Counted from the first letter of the stretch, positions 32,221-42,855 are shown. The stretch is 64,000 nucleotides of DNA from Shinisaurus crocodilurus (GCA_021292165.1 CM037879.1:117982473-118046472), one strand, 5' to 3'. The notes: generated by a model not told the origin, from the letters alone. Program-made: numbers and translations.

Positions 32221-32384
32221 CAGGGCCGGTGCTACCATTAGGCCAACTAGGCAGCTGCCTAGGGCGCAGGGCTAAAGGGGGCACCAGAAACGCCTTGAAA
32301 AAAATATAGCGCTCTCAAGTGGGAAGGGGGGGCGCTAAATATCTGATCTTGCCTAGGGCACCAAACTGCCTTGCACCGGTCCTG
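32221..32384. mobile_element. Short hAT-type MITE (164 bp)
   Basis: Ends CAGGGCCGGTG and the complement of CACCGGTCCTG (10 of 11 matching). A perfect 8-bp duplication CCGATGAT flanks it. The interior has GCTGCCTAGGGCGC pairing in part with TTGCCTAGGGCACC. The perfect duplication suggests a comparatively recent insertion. Confidence 0.88.
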
Positions 32385-32392
32385 CCGATGAT
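32385..32392. repeat. 8-bp target duplication, right (CCGATGAT)
   Basis: Identical partner of 32213-32220. Confidence 0.92.
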
Positions 32393-32536
32393 AAGGCAAA
32401 ACAGCAACAAGCACACTCTCCCTAGCATTAAGCCGGGAGAAGTTGCAGTGGTGAAGAAACTTAGTCTAAAATGACCAAGTATTCCTTCTCAGTCATTAGA
32501 TGAATACTCCAAATCATGTAGCATGGAAATGCATAT

Positions 32537-32576
32537 CATCATCATCATCATCATCATTATTATTATTATTATTATT
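32537..32576. repeat. (ATC)n(ATT)n microsatellite
   Basis: Six ATC units followed by about six ATT units at the SINE tail. Confidence 0.95.
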
Positions 32577-32674
32577 GCTACCTTCCTTCCAAGGAGCTCA
32601 AGGTGGCGTACATGGTTCTCCCTCTCCCCACCCCCATATTATCCTCAACACAATCCTGTGTGATAAGCTAAGAT

Positions 32675-32841
32675 AACTCATGCCTGTGGCTCACGCTGGC
32701 TCAGCTTGTCTGAGCGTGGAAAGCTAAGCAGGGTCAGGCCTGGTTATTACTTGGATGGGAGACCCCTCCTCTAGTTTCCTGCACTGAGCAGGGGGTTGGA
32801 CTCGATGGCTTGTAGGCCCCTTCCAACTCTATGATCTATGA
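32675..32841 (+). mobile_element. 5S rRNA-derived SINE with CR1-like 3' tail
   Basis: 32700-32765 matches the 3' half of vertebrate 5S rRNA. The internal promoter is retained: box A AAGCTAAGCAGGG (32721-32733), the intermediate element GCCTGGTTATTACTT, and box C TTGGATGGGAGACC (32751-32764). The sequence then changes to CTAGTTTCCTGCACTGAGCA, GGTTGGACTCGATGGC and CTTCCAACTCTATGATCTATGA, a CR1-type 3' end with its short terminal repeat. A second copy with the same junction is at 50930-51028. It is a class 3 (5S-headed) SINE, not a 5S gene: the 5' third and the normal 3' end are missing. Confidence 0.85.
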
Positions 32842-33322
32842 GGGAATGACTGGTCCAAACTCACCCAGTGAGCTTCGCGGCTGACTTGAACTTAGGTCTA
32901 ACCACTACACCGCACTGGAGATCATGATCTCTATAAGGGTGAGACTGCATATACCAGGGGAAAAGTAATACTAAGGCAGAAGGAAAGGGGGGGCAGTGGG
33001 AGAAGTAGGTGCACCAAAAAGTGTGCACACAATATCTCCCACTTAGCAAGGTAATCCTCTCACTTGAACTGACACTTGTCCCTGTCCTGCTTCTATTCAA
33101 CCCTTCCCTGAGTCTCCAGCAAGTCCAGAAAGGGGAGATATTGGCTCCCCACCTTTTTGCAGCCCCCCCCCCATTTGTGCAAATGTTTCATACAGTCTGT
33201 TCTCAAATATGAATAGGAAACCAAAATTAAACATTAACAATACAAACCAAAGCTTGTTTACTCATAAATAAGTATCTCTATGTCCAATGGAACTCCAGTA
33301 ACTAAATTCCAAAGAACACTTA

Positions 33323-33597
33323 GGGTAGTATTTTATTGTGCCCATGCACTCGCGCAATGGGGCTTGCACGCTTCTAACAAGACCCCTGAAATGAGAAAAA
33401 ATGCTATTTTCTGGAACAGGGCAGCTCAGTGGAGCTCACACTAGGGAGCTTCGTTGACCGATCCCGATCCAGAAATGAATGTTTCTGCTCATTTCCAGAG
33501 TCATATTTACAAGTGTGAATGCCTTGTTGCACAAATGGTCACTCCCACAAGAGCAATGGAAGCAGTGGAGGCAGAGTGGCACCACTGGATACTGCCC
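33323..33597. mobile_element. MITE related to 13454-13689
   Basis: Ends GGGTAGTATTTTATTGTG and the complement of ACTGGATACTGCCC. The right end is almost identical to that of 13454-13689 (GGATACTGCCC). It is flanked by TTA and TTT. No coding content. Confidence 0.55.
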
Positions 33598-33598
33598 T

Positions 33599-33760
33599 TT
33601 GGCTGCAATCTTATACCCACTTTCCTGGGAATAAGCCCCATTGGACTCAATGGGATTTATTTCTGAGCCATCACGTATAGGATTGCACTCTTAACTCCAT
33701 TGAAATCCATAGGGCTTATGTCTGAGTAAACATGCTCAAAATTGCTCTAACATGACTTTC
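33599..33760. mobile_element. MITE relative of 31396-31482
   Basis: TTGGCTGCAATCTTATACCC ... CCATTGGACTCAATGGGATT ... ACGTATAGGATTGCACTC forms an inverted structure to 33690. A second partial unit follows (CCATTGAAATCCATAGGGC, AGTAAACATGCTCAAAATTG). Confidence 0.55.
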
Positions 33761-35340
33761 TGCCTTTATATTGTATATTGCCATAAGTCATATTACTAAC
33801 TGACCACTAAGTATACTAATGAAGAAATGAAATCATACACTTTCCTTATAGAAGGTATGCTTTATACTGACAGAGCAGAGCAGTTAGACTAACAGGTTTT
33901 CAAAAACCTTGCTCATTTTGATATTCTCAGAACTCCTGCTGACCTTACTGACATTCCTCCTCATATGCAAATATCTTTAGTCATTTCCTAAGATGTTTGC
34001 ACATATTTCAAAAAAATCATATTAACTTTGCGATCAGCCATAGGCAGGTTCCTCTGGAGGTTTCCTCATGTCTTCTTCATGAATATACTTGGGGGTAGGG
34101 GAGAAACGATGAAAAACATACTGAAGGAGTAGAGAAAATTGTCACAGCCTCAGAGATTTGAAAGGTGAGTATTTTTCCCCCCTAAGAGGCTGCGGGCTTA
34201 TTTCCAGACCTTGCTACCATATAAGTGTAAGAATAAGAGCTCAAACTCAGTTGGCTCCATGTCCATGAACTTAAATTCGCAACGTATAACAGCATCTCTG
34301 GATGCACAGCTTTCGAAAAACTGTGCAGATATGTAGGCATGAATAGTATTTTATTTAAATGTCTGTATTAAGCAGAACCCCCTCTCTGCTAAAAATGGAG
34401 AAAAAACAAACAAGTCATATTCATCAAAGTAATTGTGTAGGTACTTTCAGTACCAAAATGCCTAGAATGAAAGATTGAACTGCTAACGGCAGCGGTGACA
34501 GCCATGAATCATGGTAGGCTACTTCGGGGCCTTTACCACCATAAAACAAAAGATGTAGATGAAAAATGCTGCAATTAAGTGATTTGATTTCTGCCCCCTT
34601 TTTCCTACTGCATTCGTGCATGGCTGCACAGCAAAGATTGATGGGAAAAATTACTCTACGTGATCTCTGACAGAGCCTTGGAACAATTCTATAAGGGGGA
34701 AACATACAAATCAAACCAGCTTTCGTGTATTCAAACAAAATAATACATATAAAGCAAATACTTTACCCTATATCCAAAGCACCAAAGATTTGCATGCACA
34801 CATAAATTGTGGGGAAATGCTTCTGCTATCAAAACCTAAGTCATGGATTTTCCAGCTAGTTGGGTAATAGTGGGTATTTGTTTTAAATAAATATTCAATC
34901 AGTGCTGCAGAGTGGCATCCTAAATATGTTTGTTCAGTGAAAAGAACAAATTGCGGAGACAAAAATTTACAGAGGGGAAATGGTCTTATCTTTTATATCA
35001 ATATATTAATAAAAACTATAAAATGAGATCATCGCAGCAAAACCTTGCTTGCATATTACCTGGTGCCGTCATTCCTGTTACTTAAGCAGACATTTTCGAG
35101 GGGTGCATGTGACTGTATATAGAGTGATAGAATGGAAGATTTTATAACCGTGATACTTGTATATGGAAGAACATAATGTAATTGGTAGCACACTAAAAAT
35201 AAATAAAATTTGAAGAAAGGCACTGTATAAAATAAACAAGCCCTGGTAATGCTAATGGCTAGCAGCAGTAAACCACCGTCTGCTTTTCTGAAGTTAAGGG
35301 GAGATTTATTTCCTGGAGAAAGAGGAAAGACAGACCACAC
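33761..35340. other. Unique non-coding sequence
   Basis: About 1.6 kb with no recognised transposon or gene. Confidence 0.5.
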
Positions 35341-35354
35341 AGATTCAGCTCACT

Positions 35355-35357
35355 GTA

Positions 35358-35405
<48 letters not shown>

Positions 35406-35414
35406 GATTTTTAC
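35355..35414. repeat. (ATC)n microsatellite flanked by inverted 9-mers
   Basis: About 14 ATC units between GTAAAAATC (35355-35363) and its exact complement GATTTTTAC (35406-35414). Confidence 0.92.
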
Positions 35415-35782
35415 TTGAATGTATACAATAGAATCAGCCCACTGCAAAAACAAAAATGTGTAGAAGCTTTGATTCTATTATTCAAAGAGCAAAGCTCTGT
35501 CTGGAGACACACACTAGAGCACTGGCAATTAAAGTGAAGGTGTTTTGTAAAACTCCTGATGCTACACCATGCTTAAAGAAAAGAAAGCTCTTGTATATTC
35601 CCATTTGACGCTCTTTCCATGCACCCATTTCAAAACTGCATTCGTTCATGTATTCCCCCCGCCCCAGTAAATATACATTTTCCTCTATAGATTATGTCTA
35701 TGCACAATTCAGAACAGTATATGTTTTGTTCTTGCACTTCACTGACTTATTTAACATTAGGATTTTCATATTTTTTTTCTAG

Positions 35783-35805
35783 CAAGCAAGCAAAGGCCTC
35801 ATGAG
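35783..35805 (+). other. Microexon-like segment (23 nt)
   Basis: A strong pyrimidine tract and acceptor (CATATTTTTTTTCTAG) precede CAAGCAAGCAAAGGCCTCAT, and a consensus donor (GAG then GTAAGTTT) follows at 35806. The length is not a multiple of three. There is no evidence of neighbouring exons. Confidence 0.2.
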
Positions 35806-35989
35806 GTAAGTTTATGTGCATAAGCCTCTCCTCCCACAGTAGTCTTCTGCCTATCTGATTTATGAGGGCCTACAAGCCTACAAGGGCATTCAAATCTATG
35901 ACTTGAAAAGAAAAACAACGTTTTTAAAACATTCAAAATTAATCCTGTTTCTCGATGAATTTTGACCTTGGTGTCTACATTGTGCTTTT

Positions 35990-36266
35990 CAGGGCCAGCC
36001 CTACCATTAGGTAGAGTGAGGCAGCCACCTCAGGTAGCGGATTTTGGGTGTCATGAAAGTCCAGCAAATTGTTAGTTATTCAATTTATTATGATAGTATT
36101 TTTATTGCCATGAAGGCAGAGAGCCATTTGTGATGTTTTTTTCTGCCTCAGGTGCCAAAATAACTTGACTGGCCCAGGGTACTATGCACCTTGAGTCTGG
36201 GGTGGGTGGGGGGGGTGCCATTTGCTTCTCTGCCTCAGATAAAAAACATGTCCTGGGCTGGTCCTG
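35990..36266. mobile_element. hAT-type MITE (277 bp)
   Basis: Ends CAGGGCCAGCCC and the complement of GGGCTGGTCCTG. Flanks GTGCTTTT (35982-35989) and GTGCTCTT (36267-36274) agree in 7 of 8. Subterminal GGCAGCCACCTCAGGTAGC and CTGCCTCAGGTGCC are typical of hAT elements of this group. Confidence 0.82.
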
Positions 36267-36484
36267 GTGCTCTTGTCCAAACCTTCACATCAGTTTCTTA
36301 CAGCACAAATGTACTTCTTGGGTTGTAGATTGAATAATGGCAAGGAGAAATGAGAAGCCTGTTTAATGTTACAGCCTCTTCCCAAGGATACATGGAAGTG
36401 AATGTGCTCACTTAATTAAACTCAATAAATAGGAAAAAATTATTTCACACAAATGTGAAAATGGATGTTATCATGATCAGTCAA

Positions 36485-36560
36485 CAGAGCCAACCTTACC
36501 ATATAGTCAGGTAAAGTCGCTGCCTTGGGCAACAGATTCCAGAGTGGGCACCATTTTCCT
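36485..36560. mobile_element. Left fragment of a related hAT-type MITE
   Basis: CAGAGCCAACCTTACCATAT then GGTAAAGTCGCTGCCTTGGG aligns with the left end of 35990-36266. The right end was not found. Confidence 0.5.
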
Positions 36561-37578
36561 TCCTCCAACCTCCTTTGCCATGCACAAGAATGGGAGAAAA
36601 ACTGACTGGAAGAGGGGTTTAATTTTGATGTGTTGCTTGAGACATAGAAACACCTGGTGCTGTTAGAAAGAAGCAGTGGTTTCTAGTGGTTTCTAGCCTG
36701 TTCTTAGGAAGTGTCAGACTGGGTTTGCTATCTGAGTGCAGGTACATCAACAGACCCAAAAGAGGGAGCCTGTATCTTTAATTACATTGTGGCAGGGAGA
36801 TGTTCAGCAAGGATTCCTCTTCCATGCTACAGCATTTTGATACTATGCTCTACTTACCATCTTCAGGTCAGCAGCTGAAAGTCCTAGTGACAGATAAAAC
36901 CTAGGTCCAAGAAGGAGCATGCTTTCACTAAAGAAAGCATAATGTAAAACAGAATATAACACTTTTCCAGTGTGTCTGTATCATGCCTGTGTGATATATG
37001 ATAATTATTTATTTTCTTGCTTCTTTTAATTTCTTAATAAACTGCCCATATAATTGCAGGAAGAATGAAGGTACTCAGGCTTATGGCATGTTTCCTTTCT
37101 CTCTCTCTCTTTTTTTTTTTAGGTATAAACAAAAGTGCTTAGTTCTAAATGATGATAATGATGATGGTTTGGATCCAGATGATGGCTTGGGATCCAGACT
37201 CAGTCAGACTTAGAGCAGACCCATTGAAATAAATGGGTTAGGTTTAGGTTCCAATTTGGGACATGGTGATTTGAGAAGGGGGGGGGGAATTGAGCTTTCC
37301 TCCCTCCTGTTTTCATGCTGAAATCCCCCCTGCACACGTTTTGAGACTTTCCCCATTTCATTTTATTTTTAAATCCACTGAGTGGCAGATTTCATCATGA
37401 ATGCAGGAGAGGGAAAGTTTAGATCCCCCCTCCGAAATCACCATGGTCCCAAATTGGGGCCGTGCATGCTCACCCATATGTAAGCCGATCACGCATAGAC
37501 ACATAGCTCTGCTAGGAAGAGGAAGGTCTCAGCTCACAAGGGGAAAAAGTTGTTCACTGTCAAATGAAGCACTGAACA
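36561..37578. other. Non-coding sequence
   Basis: No gene recognised. It contains a long pyrimidine tract at 37090-37122 and a repeated TTGGGAxxxTGGTGATTT/AATCACCATGGTCCCAA inverted pair (37252-37274, 37436-37457), which suggests the ends of an unrecognised element. Confidence 0.4.
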
Positions 37579-37624
37579 GGAGGAGGAGGAGGAGGAGGAG
37601 GAGGAGGAGGAGGAGGAGGAGGAG
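37579..37624. repeat. (AGG)n microsatellite
   Basis: About 15 uninterrupted GGA/AGG units. The polyarginine or polyleucine frames are artefacts. Confidence 0.95.
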
Positions 37625-37796
37625 GCACTGATGAGGAGAGGGCACTGATGAGGAAGGAGGGAGGGAGGCAGCAGTAGCACACGCTATTGCCAGGCAGAGT
37701 TTGGCAAGCAAGATTGCGAGGAGCCGCTCAGTTTTTCGCTGCTCTTGCCAGGTGACTCTCTAGCTAGCCCTTTTGAACAAACCAGCTGAAGCCAGC

Positions 37797-37995
37797 CTGC
37801 TGGGTTCAGATGTCACACAACAAGCCATCCTGCAAACAAGTCACCCTGAACAACCTAACAAAGAACCATGCATTCTTGTGCATGGTTAACAAACCATGCT
37901 GAAGCCACCCTGCCAGGTTCAGACAACACAACAATCCGCTCTGAAACAAACATGGATCACCACCCACCATAGCTTATTGTCGTGATGTGTGAAAC
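37797..37995. mobile_element. Short palindromic element related to the long-TIR family
   Basis: GGGTTCAGATGTCACACAAC at the left pairs with GCTTATTGTCGTGATGTGTG at the right, and GCATGGTTAACAAACCATGC is an internal palindrome. It resembles 7772-8092 in plan and motif content. Confidence 0.55.
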
Positions 37996-37999
37996 CATT

Positions 38000-39015
38000 C
38001 ATTGGGTGGATTTGCACGTCACACTACTAACCCACCCTGGTAATAAGCCATGGTGGGTTGGTTGTTGCATGAACAATCCACAGTGCACCCGACAGATGAT
38101 CAAGCTCACCATGGGTTGTACTCTGTCTCTGCCTCTTTCCCCCTCAGCCCTCCAGCCAGGATCCCAGACGACTTGGTGGCAGAAGCCACCTAGTTTCCTC
38201 TCCCCACTGCGATCATGAGCCATTTTTGGCTTGCCACTGCTTTTTCCCATTTGGCCATTTTTTCCCCTGGAAAAAATCGTGACATCCAGTGACAATGCCT
38301 CCAAAGTGTCCAAGCAGTGCCCAAGCTGCACATTGGAGTGGCTGTCACTAGTTGGTCACCCCTTAAAAAAAAAGTGTGTGCCTAAGGTGCACAATTATTT
38401 TGGTAATGTTTTTAATTATTATTATTTTTTAGTCGGACTTGCGCAAGTGCACACTTATGTACTTTGGGGGGTCAGGAAATAGGAAGCCTCATCTGGCAAT
38501 GTCCTGTGGGATAACTTTTGTCAAAGTACAGCAGGTACCAACCCTGGACATTGACCCAGAGAGGCTCCAAATAGAGTTTTTTTTCCACTTTGCTTTCTCC
38601 TGACAGCTGTCAAAAGGCAAGCTGTCAAAGGAAAGCAAAGTGATCTTTGTTCACGAAAAGGCGTAGGTGACTATTTTTTCCCCTTCATAGTGAGATCCTC
38701 AGAGTTTTAAGTGCCCCCCATAGGTCCCAGTGCCCCCAAATTTTCCACCCATTTCCAAGACTCCAGTACTCGGGAAGGTGGAAAAGTGCTGGCACTTGCT
38801 TCTGTCAGAAGTAGGGCTATTTTCTTTGAAAACAGGGATTTAGGCAGGACAAAAAATGGTAGTTTGGACAGGGAAGTATACATGAGTTCTCCAGTTGGCT
38901 TGTTGGGGGAAAAAAACAAGCCACCCTGTGGAAAGCGGTCTGGGTTCGGATGACACAACAACCCACTGTGGCTAGTTACCCACGATGGGTTGTTCTGTTG
39001 TGCAAATCAGGTCAC
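38000..39015. mobile_element. Long-TIR non-autonomous element, copy C (1.0 kb)
   Basis: The left end (TGGGTGGATTTGCACGTCAC, AACCCACCCTGGTAATAAGC) matches the complement of the right end of copy B. The right end is ACAACAACCCACTGTGGC...GATGGGTTGTTCTGTTGTGC. The internal block 38500-38700 aligns with 14600-14850 in copy B in the same orientation, including TGACAGCTGTCA. No reading frame is shared between the copies, so it is non-autonomous. Confidence 0.65.
38601..38612. promoter_or_regulatory. TGACAGCTGTCA palindrome in element C
   Basis: Same palindrome and same flanks (TTTGCTTTxxC before, xxAAGG after) as 14733-14744. It matches the TALE homeodomain dimer site by sequence; binding is inferred. 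Confidence 0.4.
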
Positions 39016-40299
39016 TGAGAACGTTCAGAGAAAGTGGCCATCAAATCTCCTTCATTTGCTGCTGCAGCATTTTACTTTATCTACTACAGTTCTGTTGTCT
39101 TCAGAAAGAGGAGCCTAATTAAGGGATTTAGTTCCCATGACAACTGTAGGTCTATGCGGGTGAACGCCTGTGACATGAGTACAACTAAACTGGAGAAGGG
39201 ATATGGGCACACACAAACTCCATCTGGAGAGTCCCCACGCATCTGCTGCTATAGAGATCTTTGTGGGTTTACCATAGTTTGAATCAGCTGAATGCACTTG
39301 CAACACTACCCACAAGTGGGAACCCTGCCTTATCAGCCAGGAATACAGGTATGCTGGGAGGTGGCGCTAGCCTGCATGTCCATATCCCTGCATGGATTTA
39401 GTTCTACTTGTGTTGCCAGAGGATGCCTATATAGGCCTTCTCTCACCTGGCTACTAACACATTTTGGAATTGTCAGAGGGCAGCTGAAAAACTCAGCCTG
39501 TGACAGAGGCAAGTCTTTACCCAATGAATGGATTTTGGCTGAGTGCTGGGTTCAAAGTAAAAAGTTCATTTTAAAAAAATTACTATTAGCAGAATGCTTC
39601 AAAGATGTGTGCTTTCTGGAGAATTTTAAGAAGGAACAGATATGCTGGATGAGATGGGCTACCTCCACATCTGACCCGTCATAATAGGCTACCCATCTTT
39701 TCCTTCCTTCCTCTCTTAAATGAGCTCTGTGACTGAATCAGCTGCATAACAGTCAGGAGTCTAACAAGCAGAGCTTCTTCTATCACTGTACCTTTACTGT
39801 ATGCTGAAGAAATGCTGCACCTGTTGCATTTGTGTGAAAGGCACAGGAAGTTTAATTTCAAGCATGAAAGATCTCTGGCTCAAACCTGTCTAGAAGAACT
39901 GACCCTTGATCAAGAAGATTAATCCCATTGATTTAGACGGGAATCTGAGGTCAGGGGAAAGGATATCCAGAGTGCATTTGTTTCAATGACTCATCATGGC
40001 AGTGAAGGTTGTAGTGACTCTATGGTGATGGGTGCAAAGGCACGCTGCACATGCTCCAAGGCACCTCTTCCTCTTTAACAGTTTTTCACATTATGTCCCA
40101 TAAGCTGTAGCCTCTGTATCATAGGGTTGGGACATCAAGATCCTTTTCTCCTTCTATTTCTGGGGGTGGAATGGAAGCCTTCTTCTCATCCCTCTCCCCT
40201 CCAGTCCAAACGGATTTCAAGCCGCAACTGTATCCAGAATCCGATATGAACTTCCAGACGGGAAGGGCAGTTCTGCAGGGTAAAAGGAGGATATGCTCT
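39016..40299. other. Non-coding sequence
   Basis: The longest frame (39292-39684, 130 codons) shows no domain and sits in DNA with no other coding signs, so it is left out as probable chance. Confidence 0.45.
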
Positions 40300-41191
40300 T
40301 GGCGGGACAATACTGGAAAATGTCGATCATTTTCTCTATCTTGGCAGCTATCTTTCTGTTACAGCTAACATCAACAGTGAAATCCAGCATCGTTTGAGCT
40401 CCGCAAGTGCTGCGTTTTCTCGAATGAAACATAGAGTGTTCGAGGATCGGGATATTTGTAAGAAGACCAAAACACTGGTTTATGAAGCCATTGTATTGCC
40501 AATTTTATTGTATGCCTGCGAAACATGGACTATCTATAAACGTCACTTCCACCTCCTTGAAAGATTTCATCAACGTTGCCTCCAGAAAATCCTGCGAATT
40601 ACTTGGGAAGATAGGCAAACAAATGTCAGTGTACTGGAAGAAGCAAAGACTACTAGCATTGAAGAAATGATCCTTCAACGCCAACTTCAGTGGACCGGTC
40701 ATGTTGTTCGAATGTCTGACTGCCGTCTCCCAAAGCAGTTACTTTATTCCCAACTCAAGGATGGAAAGCGGAATATCGGTGGTCAATATAAGAGATTTAA
40801 AGATGTTCTTAAGGCTAATCTAAAAAAAATGCAATATAAACATCAAAAACTGGGAAGCTCTGGCCCATGAACGATCTAACTGGAGGTTGGCCTTTCACAA
40901 AGGTTCTATGGACTTTGAAGAAGCCTGAGTGCAAGGTGAAAGGGAGAGACGTGCTAAGCGAAAAGCACATCAAATGAATCCTTTACAGGACCATCTTCCA
41001 TCTGGTAACCTGTGTCCTCACTGTGGGAAGCTGTGTGGATCTAGAATTGGCCTCCGCAGTCACTTACGGACCCATCACTAGAGTCTACACAATTTTTCTT
41101 TAGAATTTCCTCCTTTTAAAATTTCCTTTTTGTAATTTTTTTATCCTGGAAGACAATCTTACTCAGTCACAAGTGATCGCCTGATGATGAT
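40300..41191 (+). mobile_element. RTE-like LINE 3' fragment, copy 1
   Basis: It encodes the C-terminal third of a non-LTR reverse transcriptase protein. ILENVDHFLYLGSYLS (about 40309-40360) leads to HRLSSASAAFSRMKHRVF, then LLYACETWTIYKRH, RFHQRCLQKILRITWEDR and QLQWTGHVVRMSDCRLPKQL. Past a frameshift near 40830 and a stop at 40927, a C-terminal zinc finger CPHCGKLCGSRIGL is followed by two histidines. The 3' end ACAATCTTACTCAGTCACAA is followed by GTGATCGCC and a (TGA)n tail. 5'-truncated. The RTE assignment is by resemblance and is not certain. Confidence 0.75.
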
Positions 41192-41871
41192 GGTTGGGAT
41201 GGGTATGGGCATGTGTGTGAGTTCATGATAGATGCAAAATTCAAATAGGGAGTTCTATTATTCATAGCTCAATTTCTTAGATACTAGGCTACACCACCTC
41301 ATTTTAAAAGTACTACCCTTCAACTGGACTTCTGCTTATTTCAATAGTTCAAATGTCCTCTAAAGAGTTGTACTAGATTTTAAATATATATAAATATCCA
41401 CCATTCAAGCAGCTAAAATGTCACATCTTGTAACATCTTTTTTACCATCTCCCCCAAACTCAGGCCAATCAAAAAGTGTTTAAAAGCTTCTATTTTTATT
41501 TATTTTATTCTAAAAGACTGCAGTTGTTGTTGTTTGCCAAATCTTCAAAAGGAAGGGGGGTTACTTGGGAGACAGACAGTAAGTTCTGCTTCACACATGC
41601 CTATTGTTGATTACATCACTCTTGATCGGGGCAACTGAATGTGAGAGAAGACTCCACCGGAAAGCTTTGTGTCTGAGGTGATGTGAGGCGCTACACACGT
41701 TCTGTCTGTAATATGATATCTGTGCTGATCCACTTGAACATACAAGTCTTGATGTCACCGTTATCAGTGGCAGAACATACACAGTAAAGTTTGTATCTAA
41801 TGTTAGTCTAACTTAGGTCCCATTCATTTCAATGGGTCTGTTCTACGTAGGACTACTTATACGACCCAATT
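41192..41871. other. Non-coding sequence
   Basis: Unique AT-rich DNA. A weak MITE-like motif with CCATTCATTTCAATGGG lies at 41820-41841. Confidence 0.45.
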
Positions 41872-41985
41872 CAGCCTTCTACTAGGTCAGACTATTTGTC
41901 CATCTAGCCCAGTATTTTCTACCTAACCAGCATCAGCTTTCCAGGGTCTCAGGCAGAGAAACTTCTTTCTCATCACTCGGTACCT
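41872..41985 (-). mobile_element. Sauria-type SINE 3' part
   Basis: CCATCTAGCCCAGTATTTTC ... CAGCATCAGCTTTCCAGGGT and CTCAGGCAGAG are the complement of the body and tail of the Sauria SINE. The tRNA-like head is missing. Confidence 0.75.
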
Positions 41986-42821
41986 AATTAACTGCTTAGA
42001 CTTGGCCACAGCTGCTATTTACATAACAAAGTGCACGTTAATTGCATTTATGCAATTAATGTCACATCAACTTTGGCCATTACTTCAGCTGTCCAACGGA
42101 TGTATATACAGTTCCATGCAGTCTGCTGGATCAAAAAATATACATTTATCAACAAATATTGGAACTATAAACCAAGTATATAATTTTTATCTGAGTAGTT
42201 ATCTACATTTTAACTGATTAATTTATGACATGTAAATGCATTTGCATATTATGAAAATCTGAGTACGGTATGTTCCTTTGAGATACTGAAGGATGTTTAA
42301 AATAAATTGCAGTTTAATAAAGAAAAGGTACTGCTTATCATTAGGATGAAAGACTCTCTTTTTCATTTTCTAATATGGTACTATGATACAGCCAATATAG
42401 CATTGTCAAGGGAACAAGTGCACCCTCAACTAGAACTGGCCACACCGATGAATCAACCAGTTGGTGAATTAAACTGATCAAAACTTCCAGCTCTAATAAA
42501 TATAATAAATAATAATTTGTTGCCATTGGAAACTGAATTGTAATATTATATCTCAGCTGTACAATGTTTGGTATTTCCCCTCTAACCTCAGTGTTCAACT
42601 CATATTTAAGAATGCATTTTTACATTACATAAATTTAATAGAATAAATGTGTACATTGTTTGATGTGACAATCAAAAGCAAACTCAATGTATATGTTAGG
42701 GTGCCGATTTACACATCACCAAAAGAGAGGAAATGTATTACCAAAGAAGAGGACAAAAGGGTACAGATTTGCATAAAATGTGCATATGCTAATTCATATG
42801 TATAGATGCAAATTTGGAAAT
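41986..42821. other. AT-rich target region of the full-length LINE
   Basis: Unique AT-rich DNA without gene signals. Confidence 0.5.
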
Positions 42822-42837
42822 TACTATAATTTAAATA
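42822..42837. repeat. 16-bp target duplication, left
   Basis: TACTATAATTTAAATA, identical to 48339-48354. Confidence 0.95.
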
Positions 42838-42846
42838 TGAACACCC

Positions 42847-42855
42847 AAGATGGCG
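42847..42855 (+). promoter_or_regulatory. YY1-like motif at the LINE 5' end
   Basis: AAGATGGCG lies ten bases from the element's first base. It matches the core of the YY1 site, which in human L1 sits at the start of the 5' UTR and fixes the transcription start. Its role here is inferred from position and sequence. Confidence 0.5.

Larger units (their letters stand above)
32534..32920 (-). mobile_element. tRNA-derived SINE with L2-like end, copy 2, interrupted
   Basis: The same family as 1099-1338. The left part (32576-32674) carries CAAGGAGCTCAAGGTGGCGT and CACAATCCTGTGTGATAAGC. The right part (32843-32920) carries CTCACCCAGTGAGCTTCGCG and AACCACTACACCGCACTGG. A 5S-derived SINE (32675-32841) sits between them. 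The tail is expanded to (ATC)n(ATT)n. Confidence 0.75.

Noticed and set aside
32700..32765. Possible 5S rRNA gene
   Set aside because: Only the middle and 3' part of 5S are present, fused to a CR1-like tail; the same chimera recurs at 50930.
37401..37711. Arginine-rich and leucine-rich frames
   Set aside because: Artefacts of the (AGG)n microsatellite.
39292..39684. 130-codon plus-strand open frame
   Set aside because: No domain, signal, splice or repeat support; length is compatible with chance.
41808..41868. MITE with ATTCATTTCAATGGG core
   Set aside because: The core theme is present but no convincing terminal inverted repeats or target duplication were found.
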